Origin: Lachnospiraceae bacterium oral taxon 096
GTDB lineage: Bacteria; Bacillota; Clostridia; Lachnospirales; Lachnospiraceae
Assembly (NCBI GenBank): GCA_018141845.1
Contig: CP073340.1
Span: 1,141,001 to 1,205,000, forward strand
Direction: 5' to 3'
Length of the DNA stretch: 64,000 nucleotides
Every line of letters starts with the position of its first letter. Within the stretch, counting starts at the first letter, position 1. The notes beneath the pieces were generated by a model, which saw only the letters and a list, made by a program, of their open reading frames with translations, was not told the origin of the DNA and ran no database searches. The translations under genes and the position numbers were made by a program. Below, piece after piece: positions 1 through 8,463 of this stretch.

Positions 1-463
1 ATTCCTTAAAACTTAACTGAATGCTCTTTGTATTGCAAGAGAGTATGGCTGTGTCGAGATCTAAATTGAGGTCACAAAACGAGAGGGTGTTGATAATGAC
101 ATCGCCCTGACGCCTTGCATTGGCACGAATTCTTGCGAGCAATTCTTCCTTGACAAATGGCTTGGTGATATAGTCATCTGCACCACTATCTAGTCCAGTG
201 ATTTTGGAGTGGATATCATCTTTTGCAGTGAGCATAATGATAGGGGAATTGTTTTTATTTTGTCGCAATTTTTTGACAAGTGAAAAACCATCAAGTTTTG
301 GCAGCATAATATCGAGTAAAATGAGATCATAGTTGTCATGTAATGCGTAGTCAAGACCATCTTCTCCATTATAGGCAATTTCGGTCTGATATTTTTGCTC
401 ATTTAAGATTTGAGCAATGGCAAGAGCGAGGCTTTCATCATCTTCTACAATTAATATTTTCAT
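1..463 (-). CDS. OmpR/PhoB-type response regulator, N-terminal part (runs off the window)
   Basis: The minus-strand reading frame opens at an ATG ending at 463 with GGAAAGGA upstream and runs off the left edge, so the C-terminus is missing. The receiver domain is complete. It begins MKILIVEDDE with the acidic pair, has the likely phosphoacceptor Asp51 in LILLDIMLP, and ends with the Lys of ITKPF. The following residues begin a linker typical of OmpR/PhoB winged-helix regulators. The family is phosphorylated by a membrane histidine kinase and binds promoter DNA. A cognate kinase is expected outside the window, probably downstream on this strand. It is divergent from the lipoprotein gene at 582. 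Confidence 0.9.
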   Translation of the reverse strand, partial: MKILIVEDDESLALAIAQILNEQKYQTEIAYNGEDGLDYALHDNYDLILLDIMLPKLDGFSLVKKLRQNKNNSPIIMLTAKDDIHSKITGLDSGADDYITKPFVKEELLARIRANARRQGDVIINTLSFCDLNLDLDTAILSCNTKSIQLSFKE

Positions 464-581
464 GATATTCTCCTTTCCTAAGTTTATTTTACCAAAAAAT
501 TTTAAATTATGGAAAAAATTTCAGCTTCATTTCAGTTAGAGAAGGTATGCTATAGCCATAACAAGACAGGAGGTAATGGAT

Positions 582-2294
582 ATGAAAAAGTATCGAAAGA
601 AAATATATGTATGTTTGACATTGAGTGCACTGGCATTGGCCACAGGTTGTAGCAATAAGGCGATTAAGGCGAATGCGGAAAATACAGAAAATGTAGTCAG
701 CAGTACACAGGCAGAGAATACAGGCGAGGCAAGTGCACAGACACTGGTAGAAAAGGCAAAAATTACATTTTCCGACAGTGGGGCACAAATTGAAGGTAGT
801 GGTGCAAGTTATGCAGATGGCACATTGACCATTACTGAGGCGGGAAGCTATACACTTGGGGGAAGTAATTCCAATGCACAAGTGGTTATTGATGCATCAG
901 AAGGAGAAGTTACGCTTGTTCTCAATGGTGTGAACTTACAGAGTCAGACCACAGCAGCTATTTATGCAAAGAGTGCAAAAAAGGTCAATATTACCTTGGC
1001 CGATGGTTCAAGTAATACCTTAGTGGATGCAAAGACTTATACTAATACAGAAGATAGTGATGAACCTGATGCAGCAGTATTTGCTGATTGTGATTTGAGC
1101 TTTGACGGATCGGGTACATTGGAAGTGACAGCAAATGCAAAGGATGGCATTAAGAGTAAGGACAACTTGACCTTTACTTCAGGAACTTACACCATTACAT
1201 CGGCGAACAATGCCATTAAGGGAAAAAATAGCATTGCTGTAAAGGATGGCATATTTACCATCAATGCGACAGGAAAGGGAATGACAACAGAGGGAACATT
1301 GGATATTGATGCTGGAAAAATTGATATTCAAAATTCAGAGGAAGGTCTGGAAGGAAAACAGGTGACAGTCAATGGTGGAGACATTAATATTGTGGCCACA
1401 GATGACGGCATCAATGCAAGAACAAAGACAGACAGCGATCAGGAGAGTATGCAGGCACAGGAGGATACTTGGTTTAAACTAGAAGGTGGAAATATCACGG
1501 TGGATGCCACTGGTGATGGAGTGGATTCCAATGGAGATATTTATATCAATGGTGGTACAATTATGGTCTATGGTCCGACAAGTGATGGCGATGGCACATT
1601 AGATTATGATGGCACAGCAACCATTACAGGTGGAACTTATATGGGCATTGGTTCTAGTGGAATGGTACAAAGTTTTGGCGACACTTCCACTCAAAATAGT
1701 TTGGAAGTCAACTATTCTACCACACAAAAAGCGGGAACAGTGGTCAAGATAACGGATGAAAGTGGAAATGTGATTGCAAATATCACAGCAAAGAAAGACT
1801 TTAGTAGTGTCTTGATATCTTCAAGTGATTTGAGCGAAGGAAAGAAAGTGACGATTCAGACAGGAGAAGACAAGCAGACAGCGACCATTTCAGGAAAGAC
1901 AACAACTGTTGGCGAAAAGAGCGAAAGGGGAGGAGCACCAGGACAAGGTGCACCAGAGGGAAACCCACCGAGTGGCAATTCGTCAAAGGGAAATCCACCA
2001 GAGGGAAATCCCCCAAGTGGTCAGCCACCAGAGGGAAATCCACCGAGTGGCAAACCACCAAAGGGAAACCCACCGAGTGGCAAGCCACCAAAGGGAAACC
2101 CACCAAGTGGCAAGCCACCAAAGGGAAACCCACCAAGTGACAAGCCACCAAAAGGGAATCCACCGAGTGGCAAGCCACCAAAGGGCAATCCACCAAGTGG
2201 TGATTCATCAAAGGGAAGTCAATCCAGTGGTGATTCGTCAAAGGGAAATCAATCCAGTGATGACTCATCAAAGGATGATGCGGTGCAATCTTAA
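582..2294 (+). CDS. Secreted lipoprotein with Cthe_2159-like beta-helix domain and Pro/Gly/Lys repeat tail
   Basis: A 570-residue protein. Start 582 is preferred over the in-frame ATG at 576 because AGGAGG (568-573) lies 8 nt from 582 but only 2 nt from 576. The N-terminus is basic then hydrophobic and ends LATGC, a lipobox with Cys23. Residues about 60-400 are rich in short beta-helix turns such as DGIKSKDNLTFTSGTYTI and resemble the Cthe_2159/DUF4353 carbohydrate-binding family, which binds acidic polysaccharides. From about residue 446 the sequence becomes degenerate 10-residue units (GKPPKGNPPS), then Ser/Asp/Lys-rich units. There is no LPXTG motif, so anchoring would be by lipid. A ligand is not predictable. 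Confidence 0.8.
   Translation: MKKYRKKIYVCLTLSALALATGCSNKAIKANAENTENVVSSTQAENTGEASAQTLVEKAKITFSDSGAQIEGSGASYADGTLTITEAGSYTLGGSNSNAQVVIDASEGEVTLVLNGVNLQSQTTAAIYAKSAKKVNITLADGSSNTLVDAKTYTNTEDSDEPDAAVFADCDLSFDGSGTLEVTANAKDGIKSKDNLTFTSGTYTITSANNAIKGKNSIAVKDGIFTINATGKGMTTEGTLDIDAGKIDIQNSEEGLEGKQVTVNGGDINIVATDDGINARTKTDSDQESMQAQEDTWFKLEGGNITVDATGDGVDSNGDIYINGGTIMVYGPTSDGDGTLDYDGTATITGGTYMGIGSSGMVQSFGDTSTQNSLEVNYSTTQKAGTVVKITDESGNVIANITAKKDFSSVLISSSDLSEGKKVTIQTGEDKQTATISGKTTTVGEKSERGGAPGQGAPEGNPPSGNSSKGNPPEGNPPSGQPPEGNPPSGKPPKGNPPSGKPPKGNPPSGKPPKGNPPSDKPPKGNPPSGKPPKGNPPSGDSSKGSQSSGDSSKGNQSSDDSSKDDAVQS
1957..2273 (+). repeat. Tandem 30-bp coding repeat in the lipoprotein tail
   Basis: Roughly ten degenerate 30-bp units encode (S/D)(G)KPPKGNPPSG-type decapeptides, ending in Asp/Ser-Ser-Lys variants. 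Because the unit is a multiple of three and contains no stops, all neighbouring frames stay open here and produce His/Arg-rich or hydrophobic shadow reading frames. Such arrays are prone to slippage, so repeat number may vary between strains. Confidence 0.9.
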
Positions 2295-2314
2295 ATAGAA
2301 TATGCTATAATCAG

Positions 2315-2353
2315 ATGCTGTTACAGGGAAAAGCCCTTGTAACAGCATTTTTT
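2315..2353 (+). terminator. Rho-independent terminator
   Basis: The inverted repeat ATGCTGTTACAGGG / CCCTTGTAACAGCAT (one bulged T) is followed by six T residues. It lies 20 bp after the lipoprotein stop and separates that gene from dus. Confidence 0.85.
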
Positions 2354-2373
2354 GTTGATAGAAAGGAAAGATG

Positions 2374-3297
2374 ATGAAGGTTTATATGGCTCCACTTGAG
2401 GGCATTACCAGTTATATATTTCGAAATGCATTTGCAAAGTACTATGGAGGAATAGATCGATATTTTACACCATTTATCACACCACATCCTAAGAAAGGAT
2501 TTTCACTATCAGAAAAGCGAGATATTTTGCCAGAAAATAATACAAAAATCACAGTGATACCGCAGATTCTAACGAATCAAGTGGATGATTTTGTTAATCT
2601 TTCAAGAGAGATTGCTGAATTTGGCTATGATGAGGTCAATCTCAATTTAGGTTGTCCATCAAAGACAGTGACCTCAAAGAAAAAGGGCTCAGGAGCTTTG
2701 GCCGATGTAGAGGAGCTTGAGCGATTTTTAGATGGGATTTTTTCTAGATGTGAGCAAAAAATTTCAATTAAGACAAGAATTGGTGACAGTGATGAAAAGG
2801 AATGGGAGAAAATTTTAGAAATTTATGAGAAGTACCCACTGAGTGAATTGATTGTTCATCCAAGGTTGCGTGTTGATTTTTATAGGGGAGAGATTCATTG
2901 GTTGGCTTGGAAAAGGGCAATGCAATCAGAGAAAAAGTTAGTCTACAATGGAGATATTTGTACAAAAGATGACGCAAAAAGTATATTTCAATTTGGTGTG
3001 GAGACCTTGATGATTGGAAGAGGATTATTAAAAAATCCAGAATTAATATCAGAAATTCGAGGAGAAAAAGGAAAAAAGGAGATGAATCGCAGTCGATTTA
3101 AACAGTTCCACGATGAAATTTATCTTGGCTATGCACAGATAATGTCAGGGGATACACCAACGCTTTTTAAAATGAAGGAATTGTGGGGGTTTTGGATTAC
3201 AAGTTTTGCAGGAAAAGAAAAATATCTGAAAAAAATTAGAAAAGTCCAGAATAGAGCAGAGTATATTCAAATAGTAAGTGAATTATTGGAAGTTTAG
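2374..3297 (+). CDS. dus: tRNA-dihydrouridine synthase family protein
   Basis: A TIM-barrel flavoenzyme that reduces uridine to dihydrouridine in tRNA D-loops. The start at 2374 (MKVYMAPLEGIT) fits family N-termini; an ATG three bases upstream (2371) sits too close to the AAGGAA ribosome binding site. Visible family signatures are APLEGIT near the N-terminus, the LNLGCPS motif with the catalytic Cys (about residue 96), KTRIG, HPR, YNGDI and MIGRGLLKNP. At 307 residues it is a typical single-domain Dus. It is preceded by a terminator and followed by an 84-bp gap before the tetR-like gene, so it is probably monocistronic. The target uridine position cannot be assigned. Confidence 0.93.
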   Translation: MKVYMAPLEGITSYIFRNAFAKYYGGIDRYFTPFITPHPKKGFSLSEKRDILPENNTKITVIPQILTNQVDDFVNLSREIAEFGYDEVNLNLGCPSKTVTSKKKGSGALADVEELERFLDGIFSRCEQKISIKTRIGDSDEKEWEKILEIYEKYPLSELIVHPRLRVDFYRGEIHWLAWKRAMQSEKKLVYNGDICTKDDAKSIFQFGVETLMIGRGLLKNPELISEIRGEKGKKEMNRSRFKQFHDEIYLGYAQIMSGDTPTLFKMKELWGFWITSFAGKEKYLKKIRKVQNRAEYIQIVSELLEV

Positions 3298-3351
3298 ATG
3301 AATATTTTTGATAAAGTTATGGACACAATGGCTTTTTTTTTGTAGTATGGA

Positions 3352-3357
3352 TATAAT
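3352..3357 (+). promoter_or_regulatory. Possible -10 element of the tetR-tolC-like operon
   Basis: TATAAT lies 25 bp before the tetR-like start codon. No good -35 is present at 17 bp (TGGCTT), so it would be weak or activator-dependent. Confidence 0.4.
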
Positions 3358-3381
3358 GTTATATAAAGAAGGAGAGAAACT

Positions 3382-4026
3382 ATGCCAAGTGCACGATTTT
3401 TAAAATTAAAAGGACCAAAGAAAATAAAGATTTTAGAGGCAGCAATGAAGGAATTTTTGATGCATCCTGTGACTATGGTTTCCATTAATCAAATTATTAA
3501 GAGCGCAGGAATTTCTCGAGGCAGTTTTTATACATATTTTGAAGATAAGGATGACCTTTTTCAATATGTTGCAGAGGACTTTGTTCGAAGAATTGTAGAT
3601 CGAGTGATTACTGTGATAAAGGAAAATGGTGGAAATTTATTTCTTTCTGCAAATATGTTATTTGCAGAAGGGCTGGAGAGAGAAAAGACGAGCACCTATG
3701 CTCAGCTCTATCTTGAGGTATTTAAGGATTATACATTTGTTCGCTTGATGAATGAGGAGGGGGCAAGAAGTAAAGAAAATCTAGAAAAGTGGGAGGAACT
3801 TCACAGAGAAATCTACATTTTAAGTAAACCTGTCTATAGCTTTGCTTCTTTGGAGGAATTTACAAAGATTTTTGACATGATTTTTGTATTGTTTCTTCAA
3901 TCTCTGATCGCAGTGAAATCAAGGAGAAGAACAGAAATAGAGGCTAAAGACATACTTAGCCGTCAGTTAGATATCATTGAAATGGGGGTTCGCTGTGATA
4001 TCGAAAGGGAGAGAGAGAGGGTGTAA
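3382..4026 (+). CDS. TetR/AcrR-family transcriptional regulator
   Basis: A 214-residue one-component regulator. The N-terminal helix-turn-helix is clear: KIKILEAAMKEF, then SINQIIKSAGISRGSFYTYFEDKDDLF (residues about 35-60), the canonical TetR recognition-helix region. The remaining 150 residues are helical ligand-binding and dimerisation sequence without recognisable specificity. A good ribosome binding site (AAGGAGAG) precedes ATG 3382. The gene ends 3 nt before the first TolC-like gene and probably controls it; TetR members commonly repress adjacent efflux genes. Ligand and operator are unknown. Confidence 0.92.
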   Translation: MPSARFLKLKGPKKIKILEAAMKEFLMHPVTMVSINQIIKSAGISRGSFYTYFEDKDDLFQYVAEDFVRRIVDRVITVIKENGGNLFLSANMLFAEGLEREKTSTYAQLYLEVFKDYTFVRLMNEEGARSKENLEKWEELHREIYILSKPVYSFASLEEFTKIFDMIFVLFLQSLIAVKSRRRTEIEAKDILSRQLDIIEMGVRCDIERERERV

Positions 4027-4029
4027 GAT

Positions 4030-5190
4030 TTGATAAAGAAGATATTGGCAGTTACATTGATATCTGTTCTATTTGCACAGAGTCCGATGGCAAGTTTTGC
4101 CGAACCTGTATTTTCAAGAAGTCAAGAGGAATGGGCAAAACTTAGAGACAATCGCTTGGAATATGGGGAAATTGAAGGGTTGCTTGAGGAATACAATGGC
4201 ACGATCTTGCAAAACAAGATTGACTATCGATCCTTTCAAAAGGAATATGGAAAGACCAATGAAGAAGTAGTTAAGACCTATCGGGATATGGCGAAGGAAA
4301 TTGAGAAAAATTTACAAGAGCCAGACCCACAAGATGCCAATTATGTATCTGCAGCAGTGGCTCTTGCTTCGGCAAAGGCACAGATTAGTAGCTTGAATAA
4401 GTCGGCAGATAATGCACTAGAAGATGCTGAGATTAAGTGGATTACATTGGAGTCAGCAAAAAAGACATTGGTTCAAGTTGCACAAAATGATATGATTAGC
4501 TACTATACAAATCTACTTGTGGTGGAAGATGCCAATTTGACGAAACAACAGGCACAAAATGCTCTTCATCTTGCAGGAATAAAGCTTCGTGCGGGAACGG
4601 GGGTAAAGTCAAGTATTCTTTCGGCACAGGAGGATTTACTAAAGGCTGAGCAAAGCATTACTAAGGCAACAGATGATGCAAATAATGTCAAGAAAAAGTT
4701 GATGGTGATGTGTGGTTGGTCTTACAATGGAAATCCAGAGATAGGAAGTCTTCCCGATGTCGAATTTTCAAAAATTGAGAAGATGAATCCAGCTAATGAT
4801 CAGGGCTTGGCTTTTCAGAATAATTACACTCTGCGTATAAACTTAAAGAAACTAGCCAATGCCAGTGAGGACAGTCAAAAGGAGAGTTTGCAGACTGCAA
4901 TTAAAACCAATAAGCAAAATATCTCCACAGCATTAGTTGTTGACTATCAAAATGTTTTGGCTGCGAGGGATGCCTATCATTATGCAAAGGCCAATGTGGA
5001 TGTACAAAATGGCTTGCTTTCTCAGATGCAGACGAAACTTCGCCTTGGGGTAGCCAGTGCCTATGAGATGAGTGCACAAGAAATTAGCAAAAAGCAGGCC
5101 GATGTGGCACTTGCACAGGCAAAGATCTCCCTATTTTCTGCAATGGAAAATTATCAATGGGATGTCAATGGCTTGGCAAAGGCAGAATAG
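4030..5190 (+). CDS. Secreted TolC-like (outer-membrane-efflux-type) coiled-coil protein 1
   Basis: A 386-residue protein starting at TTG 4030, the only start upstream of the signal peptide, with a purine-rich GAGAGGG 8-9 nt before it. The N-terminus is a Sec signal peptide ending near SFA-EP (residue about 25). The mature part is Gln/Ala/Lys-rich and helical with the internal duplication seen in TolC proteins; GIKLRAGTGVKSSILSAQEDL and LRLGVASAYEMSAQEIS are the two RxGxxS-type signatures. It shares AKLRDNRLEY-type and MCGWSYNGNPEIG segments with the next gene (AKLMDNRLEY, MCGWNPSANPEIG), so the pair are tandem duplicates. In didermes the family forms outer-membrane efflux ducts; its role in a presumed monoderm is unclear. 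Confidence 0.82.
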   Translation: MIKKILAVTLISVLFAQSPMASFAEPVFSRSQEEWAKLRDNRLEYGEIEGLLEEYNGTILQNKIDYRSFQKEYGKTNEEVVKTYRDMAKEIEKNLQEPDPQDANYVSAAVALASAKAQISSLNKSADNALEDAEIKWITLESAKKTLVQVAQNDMISYYTNLLVVEDANLTKQQAQNALHLAGIKLRAGTGVKSSILSAQEDLLKAEQSITKATDDANNVKKKLMVMCGWSYNGNPEIGSLPDVEFSKIEKMNPANDQGLAFQNNYTLRINLKKLANASEDSQKESLQTAIKTNKQNISTALVVDYQNVLAARDAYHYAKANVDVQNGLLSQMQTKLRLGVASAYEMSAQEISKKQADVALAQAKISLFSAMENYQWDVNGLAKAE

Positions 5191-5198
5191 GAGCTTTG

Positions 5199-6395
5199 AT
5201 GAAAAAAATAGGATGTTTTGTACTGACTTCATTAACTTTTTTGATTGGGACATCATTTCCAAGTTCTGCCTTTGTGAGCGCACCGAGAAATCCGGCAGAG
5301 AGAAACATGACACAGGCCATGCTCAATGGCTATGACGAGGCTACTTGGGCAAAGTTAATGGACAATCGCTTGGAGTATGCCGAGATTGATGATTTGGTGC
5401 ACAATTTTAATCCAGAAATTTCTGCTGCTTGGAAAAATTATCAGGATCGTCGATTAGAGATTATTCAAAATATAGATAATTTGTCTGCTGTCAAGCGAAA
5501 TATGGACAATCTCTTAGAAGAGGCAAAGACGAACGAAGATGTGGAAGAGATGGCCATCTATGCGGCACAGAGTATGGGGCTAAAGGCAGTGATTGACGGA
5601 ATGAAAAAGTCAAAGGAAAATTTAGAAAAGCCAATTTCTTCCAGCAATGCTTCACTTCGAACGGCACAGGCACAGATGAGTGCCAGTGTAAGAACATTGA
5701 TGATTAATTATAAGAATTTATTGTTACAAAAGGAATTGCTTCGACAAACAATTGAGTTGAGTCAGACACAGCTTACTGCAGAACAGGTCAAGGTAAGATA
5801 TGGCACGGGAATTTTGAGTGATGTACAAAAATTACAGGTGGATATTTTACAGACACAGTCTCGTATTTCCGAGTTGACAAGCAATGAGTTGCAAATGAAG
5901 AGGTCATTGATCCAGATGTGTGGATGGAATCCGAGTGCAAATCCAGAGATTGGAGATGTTCCACAGGTGGATGAGCAGGCACTATCGAGCTTACATCCTG
6001 AGATAGATATTAAAAAGGCGATTGGCAACAACTATACCCTTATTGAAGAGCGTCATGGGAAGCATCCGCTCAATCAAACAGGGAGAACAGCTTGGGAGAC
6101 AAGAGAAGCACAGATGGAGGCAAATTTACATATCAATTTGCAAGAACTCTATCAAAAAGTAAGAGATGCAAAGAATAGTCTTGACCAAGCAAGACAGGGT
6201 TTAGAAAATATAAATGCACAACTTGCCACAGCACAGGTTTCTTATCGATTGGGAGCAATCAGTCAATCACAATATGCTGAAATTCAAATTCAACAAAAAC
6301 AAAAGGAATTGGAAATTTCGGCTGCAAAGATGAACCTTTTGTTGGCAGTCAATGCATATTATGATGCTGTCAATGGAAATGCAAAAGTGGAATAA
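5199..6395 (+). CDS. Secreted TolC-like (outer-membrane-efflux-type) coiled-coil protein 2
   Basis: A 398-residue paralogue of the preceding gene. The start at 5199 (MKKIGCFVLTSLT) is chosen because TAGGAGC overlaps the upstream stop and a signal peptide follows at once; the longer frame from 5157 adds 14 residues inside the upstream gene. The signal peptide ends near SSA-FVS. The long helical body again carries the duplicated TolC signature (VKVRYGTGILSDVQKLQVDI and VSYRLGAISQSQYAEIQIQ). It is followed by a strong hairpin terminator, so the operon is tetR-tolC-like 1-tolC-like 2. No MFP or RND pump gene is adjacent, so any partner is elsewhere. Confidence 0.82.
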   Translation: MKKIGCFVLTSLTFLIGTSFPSSAFVSAPRNPAERNMTQAMLNGYDEATWAKLMDNRLEYAEIDDLVHNFNPEISAAWKNYQDRRLEIIQNIDNLSAVKRNMDNLLEEAKTNEDVEEMAIYAAQSMGLKAVIDGMKKSKENLEKPISSSNASLRTAQAQMSASVRTLMINYKNLLLQKELLRQTIELSQTQLTAEQVKVRYGTGILSDVQKLQVDILQTQSRISELTSNELQMKRSLIQMCGWNPSANPEIGDVPQVDEQALSSLHPEIDIKKAIGNNYTLIEERHGKHPLNQTGRTAWETREAQMEANLHINLQELYQKVRDAKNSLDQARQGLENINAQLATAQVSYRLGAISQSQYAEIQIQQKQKELEISAAKMNLLLAVNAYYDAVNGNAKVE

Positions 6396-6403
6396 TTGTA
6401 GAA

Positions 6404-6441
6404 GGAGAGTTTTCAAGTTATTGGTTTGAAAACTCTCCTTT
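6404..6441. terminator. Bidirectional terminator hairpin (GGAGAG family)
   Basis: A 13-bp perfect stem, GGAGAGTTTTCAA / TTGAAAACTCTCC, with a 9-nt loop lies between two convergent genes. The same hairpin sequence recurs at 25925 and, diverged, at 35314. Confidence 0.85.
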
Positions 6442-6451
6442 ATGATATAGT

Positions 6452-6929
6452 CTAAAAATTAGTTGATTGCTCTTTTTTGCTAAAAATAATTCTGAAGATA
6501 AGGCGAACCAGCGGACCACAGTAAAAGAGTTGATATAAGATGGCCACAGGGAAATTCAATGCCCAAGTTTTTATCCAAAATGCAAAACTCATTTGATTTC
6601 TGCTAAAGAGAAGACAGGCAATAAAACTCATTATTGGACACATTATACAGCAGATACAAATAGAAATAGCATAAGTAATGATTTGTGGTCTATCCGATGG
6701 GCGAACAACCATAAAGGCAAGTTGATGAGCTAGCTAGTTTCCCAACAATAAAAAACTCAAGAATAAATGCGATGGGGACCATAATGGGAAGTTCAGCGAG
6801 AGCATGAAAAAAGGTCATATTGGTCAGATTGCCCATATTTCTTGCAATGTTGTATACGACCATTCCGTAGACCATAATACTTGCTATAATCAATGTAAAA
6901 ATGGCATCTTGAAATTTGTTTTTTGGCAT
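6452..6929 (-). pseudogene. DUF2798-family membrane protein, frameshifted
   Basis: Reading from ATG 6929 (AGGAGG upstream), the frame gives MPKNKFQDAIFTLIIASIMV and reaches EFFIVGKLA, then shifts. The remainder continues in another frame as AFMVVRPSDRPQIITYA to SKKEQSTNF, stop at 6452. Joined, they give one protein of about 158 residues with four hydrophobic segments in two DUF2798-type repeats, each ending with a F(P)VA/PIAF and PLVR-type motif. The break is at 6728-6737, where a CTAG unit is repeated in tandem; removing 4 bp restores K-L-A-H-Q-L-A-F. The function of this family is unknown. The gene is probably inactive unless the duplication is a sequencing error. Confidence 0.85.
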
Positions 6930-7071
6930 AAAAAATCCTCCTGTGATACATGTGTTGTTCGTTATCATCCTGGAGGAGTGTGCGTTTCCAATTGTTGACC
7001 ATTTTATTTTGTCAGAAAATCTTAGCATTTTTTAGGTAAAAAGTAAAGTTTTTTTTCAAAGACAGTTGCGT

Positions 7072-7077
7072 TATAAT
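7072..7077 (+). promoter_or_regulatory. Possible -10 element of proC
   Basis: TATAAT lies 28 bp before the proC start; only a T-rich, poor -35 lies upstream. Confidence 0.4.
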
Positions 7078-7105
7078 AAAGAAAAATAAAGAGAGTGAGG
7101 ACAAA

Positions 7106-7903
7106 ATGAAAAAGATTGGATTTATTGGCATGGGGAATATGGGCTATGCCATTTTACAGGGTGTGCTTTCAAAGTATGCAAAGGAGGACTTAATTTTTTC
7201 TTCAAAGTCGCAGGAAAAGAAGGAAAGAATTAAGACAAAGACAGGAGTTGATTATACAGAGGACAACGCTTCTTTGGCGAAAAATTGTGAAATCTTAGTT
7301 CTTGCCATTAAGCCACAGATGTATGATACCGTTTTTTTGGAGATAGCAAAGGATATGCCAAGTGGACAAGTAGTGATTTCCTTAGCTCCAGGGAAAAGTA
7401 TTGATGAATTAAAGTCAAAACTTGGCGATGACAAGAGAATTGTGCGGGCAATGCCAAATACTCCAGCACTTTTGGGCGAGAGTATGACAGGAATTTCTTG
7501 GATTGCCGATGAATTTTCCAAGGTGGAGAAAGAGGGGCTGATTGCTCTATTTGATTCTTTTGGAAAGAGTGTGGTTGTGGAGGAGAGTTTGATGGATGCT
7601 GTGGTTTCAGTCAGCGGATCATCACCAGCCTTTGCGTATATGTTTATTGATGCACTTGCCGATGCAGGAGTGAAATATGGACTAAAAAAGTCAGAGGCGA
7701 TTCAAATGGCGGCACAGACTTTACTGGGCAGTGCCAAGATGGTACTAAAGAGCGGAGAGCATCCAGTAGTATTGAAGGATAAGGTTTGTTCGCCAGGGGG
7801 AACGACCATTGCTGGTGTGGCCGCATTGGAGGAGTCAGGATTTCGAGCAAGTATTCTTGCAGGGGCAGAGGCCGTATATCAAAAGTGCACAAAGATAAAG
7901 TAG
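7106..7903 (+). CDS. proC: Pyrroline-5-carboxylate reductase
   Basis: Catalyses the NAD(P)H-dependent reduction of pyrroline-5-carboxylate to L-proline, the last step of proline synthesis, in the cytoplasm. The 265-residue protein opens with a Rossmann motif GFIGMGNMG (residues 5-13), and contains LAIKPQM, RAMPNTPALLGESMTG and the C-terminal dimerisation signature SGSSPAFAY with SPGGTTIAGVAALEE, all family hallmarks. The length is normal. The start at 7106 has GTGAGG upstream. It is 11 nt ahead of a Nudix gene and likely co-transcribed with it and uvrB. No proA or proB is in the window. Confidence 0.96.
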   Translation: MKKIGFIGMGNMGYAILQGVLSKYAKEDLIFSSKSQEKKERIKTKTGVDYTEDNASLAKNCEILVLAIKPQMYDTVFLEIAKDMPSGQVVISLAPGKSIDELKSKLGDDKRIVRAMPNTPALLGESMTGISWIADEFSKVEKEGLIALFDSFGKSVVVEESLMDAVVSVSGSSPAFAYMFIDALADAGVKYGLKKSEAIQMAAQTLLGSAKMVLKSGEHPVVLKDKVCSPGGTTIAGVAALEESGFRASILAGAEAVYQKCTKIK

Positions 7904-7914
7904 TGGAGGGAAAA

Positions 7915-8463
7915 ATGATCGAGAGGTTAAAGAGAGATCTTGCCTATGAGGGCAAGATTATTAAGGTATATAAGGATTTGGTTCGTGTCAATGGAAGAGA
8001 GACGGTGTGGGATTTTATTCACCACAATGGGGCAGCAGCTGTGGTTGCTGTCGATGAAAAAGGTAGACTTTTGATGGTTCGACAATACAGAAATGCACTC
8101 AATCGCTTTACTTTGGAGTTGCCAGCAGGTAAGGTAGATCGTGTAGATGAACCAAGAAGAGATTGTGCATTTCGAGAACTGGAGGAGGAAACAGGTAGAA
8201 AGGTAGAAAAGCCAGAGGATTTGGAATTTTTAATTCGAATTGACACCACAGTGGCTTTCTGTGATGAACAAATTGACATCTTTGTGGCAAAAAATATGAA
8301 GGTGACGTACCAGCATCTTGATGAGGATGAGGAGATTCAGGTGGAAGCATGGGAAGTGAAGGATCTTTTAGATTTAATTTATAGAGGAGAGATGAAGGAC
8401 TCAAAGACGGTCTCTGGAATTTTGGCCTATGCAATCAAAGAGGGAATCACCTATGCTCAATAA
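7915..8463 (+). CDS. Nudix hydrolase, ADP-ribose pyrophosphatase type
   Basis: A 182-residue protein; start 7915 ([13 protein letters not shown]) follows GTGGAGGG, while the longer frame from 7786 lies inside proC. The sequence resembles NudF/YqkG-type ADP-ribose pyrophosphatases: [19 protein letters not shown] leads into the Nudix box, REL-EEETG with the metal-binding glutamates. Between the box Gly and REL there are 14 rather than the canonical 13 residues, and the first box Glu is displaced by one. The family cleaves ADP-ribose or other nucleoside diphosphate derivatives to recycle or detoxify them. Substrate assignment is by resemblance only. Its end overlaps uvrB by 11 nt. Confidence 0.85.
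   Translation: MIERLKRDLAYEGKIIKVYKDLVRVNGRETVWDFIHHNGAAAVVAVDEKGRLLMVRQYRNALNRFTLELPAGKVDRVDEPRRDCAFRELEEETGRKVEKPEDLEFLIRIDTTVAFCDEQIDIFVAKNMKVTYQHLDEDEEIQVEAWEVKDLLDLIYRGEMKDSKTVSGILAYAIKEGITYAQ

Noticed and set aside
507-881. Cys-rich minus-strand frame of 124 codons opposite the lipoprotein start
   Set aside because: It is antisense to a clearly coding signal peptide and beta-helix region, has no ribosome binding site, and its Cys content is the complement of GCA/ACA-rich codons.
1801-2298. Long His/Arg-rich and hydrophobic frames over the lipoprotein tail on both strands
   Set aside because: They arise because a stop-free 30-bp repeat keeps all frames open; only the + frame from 582 has a start, signal peptide and domain context.
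6804-6998. Plus-strand 64-codon frame with several Cys residues
   Set aside because: It is antisense to the DUF2798 coding sequence, which has a good ribosome binding site and membrane-protein pattern.
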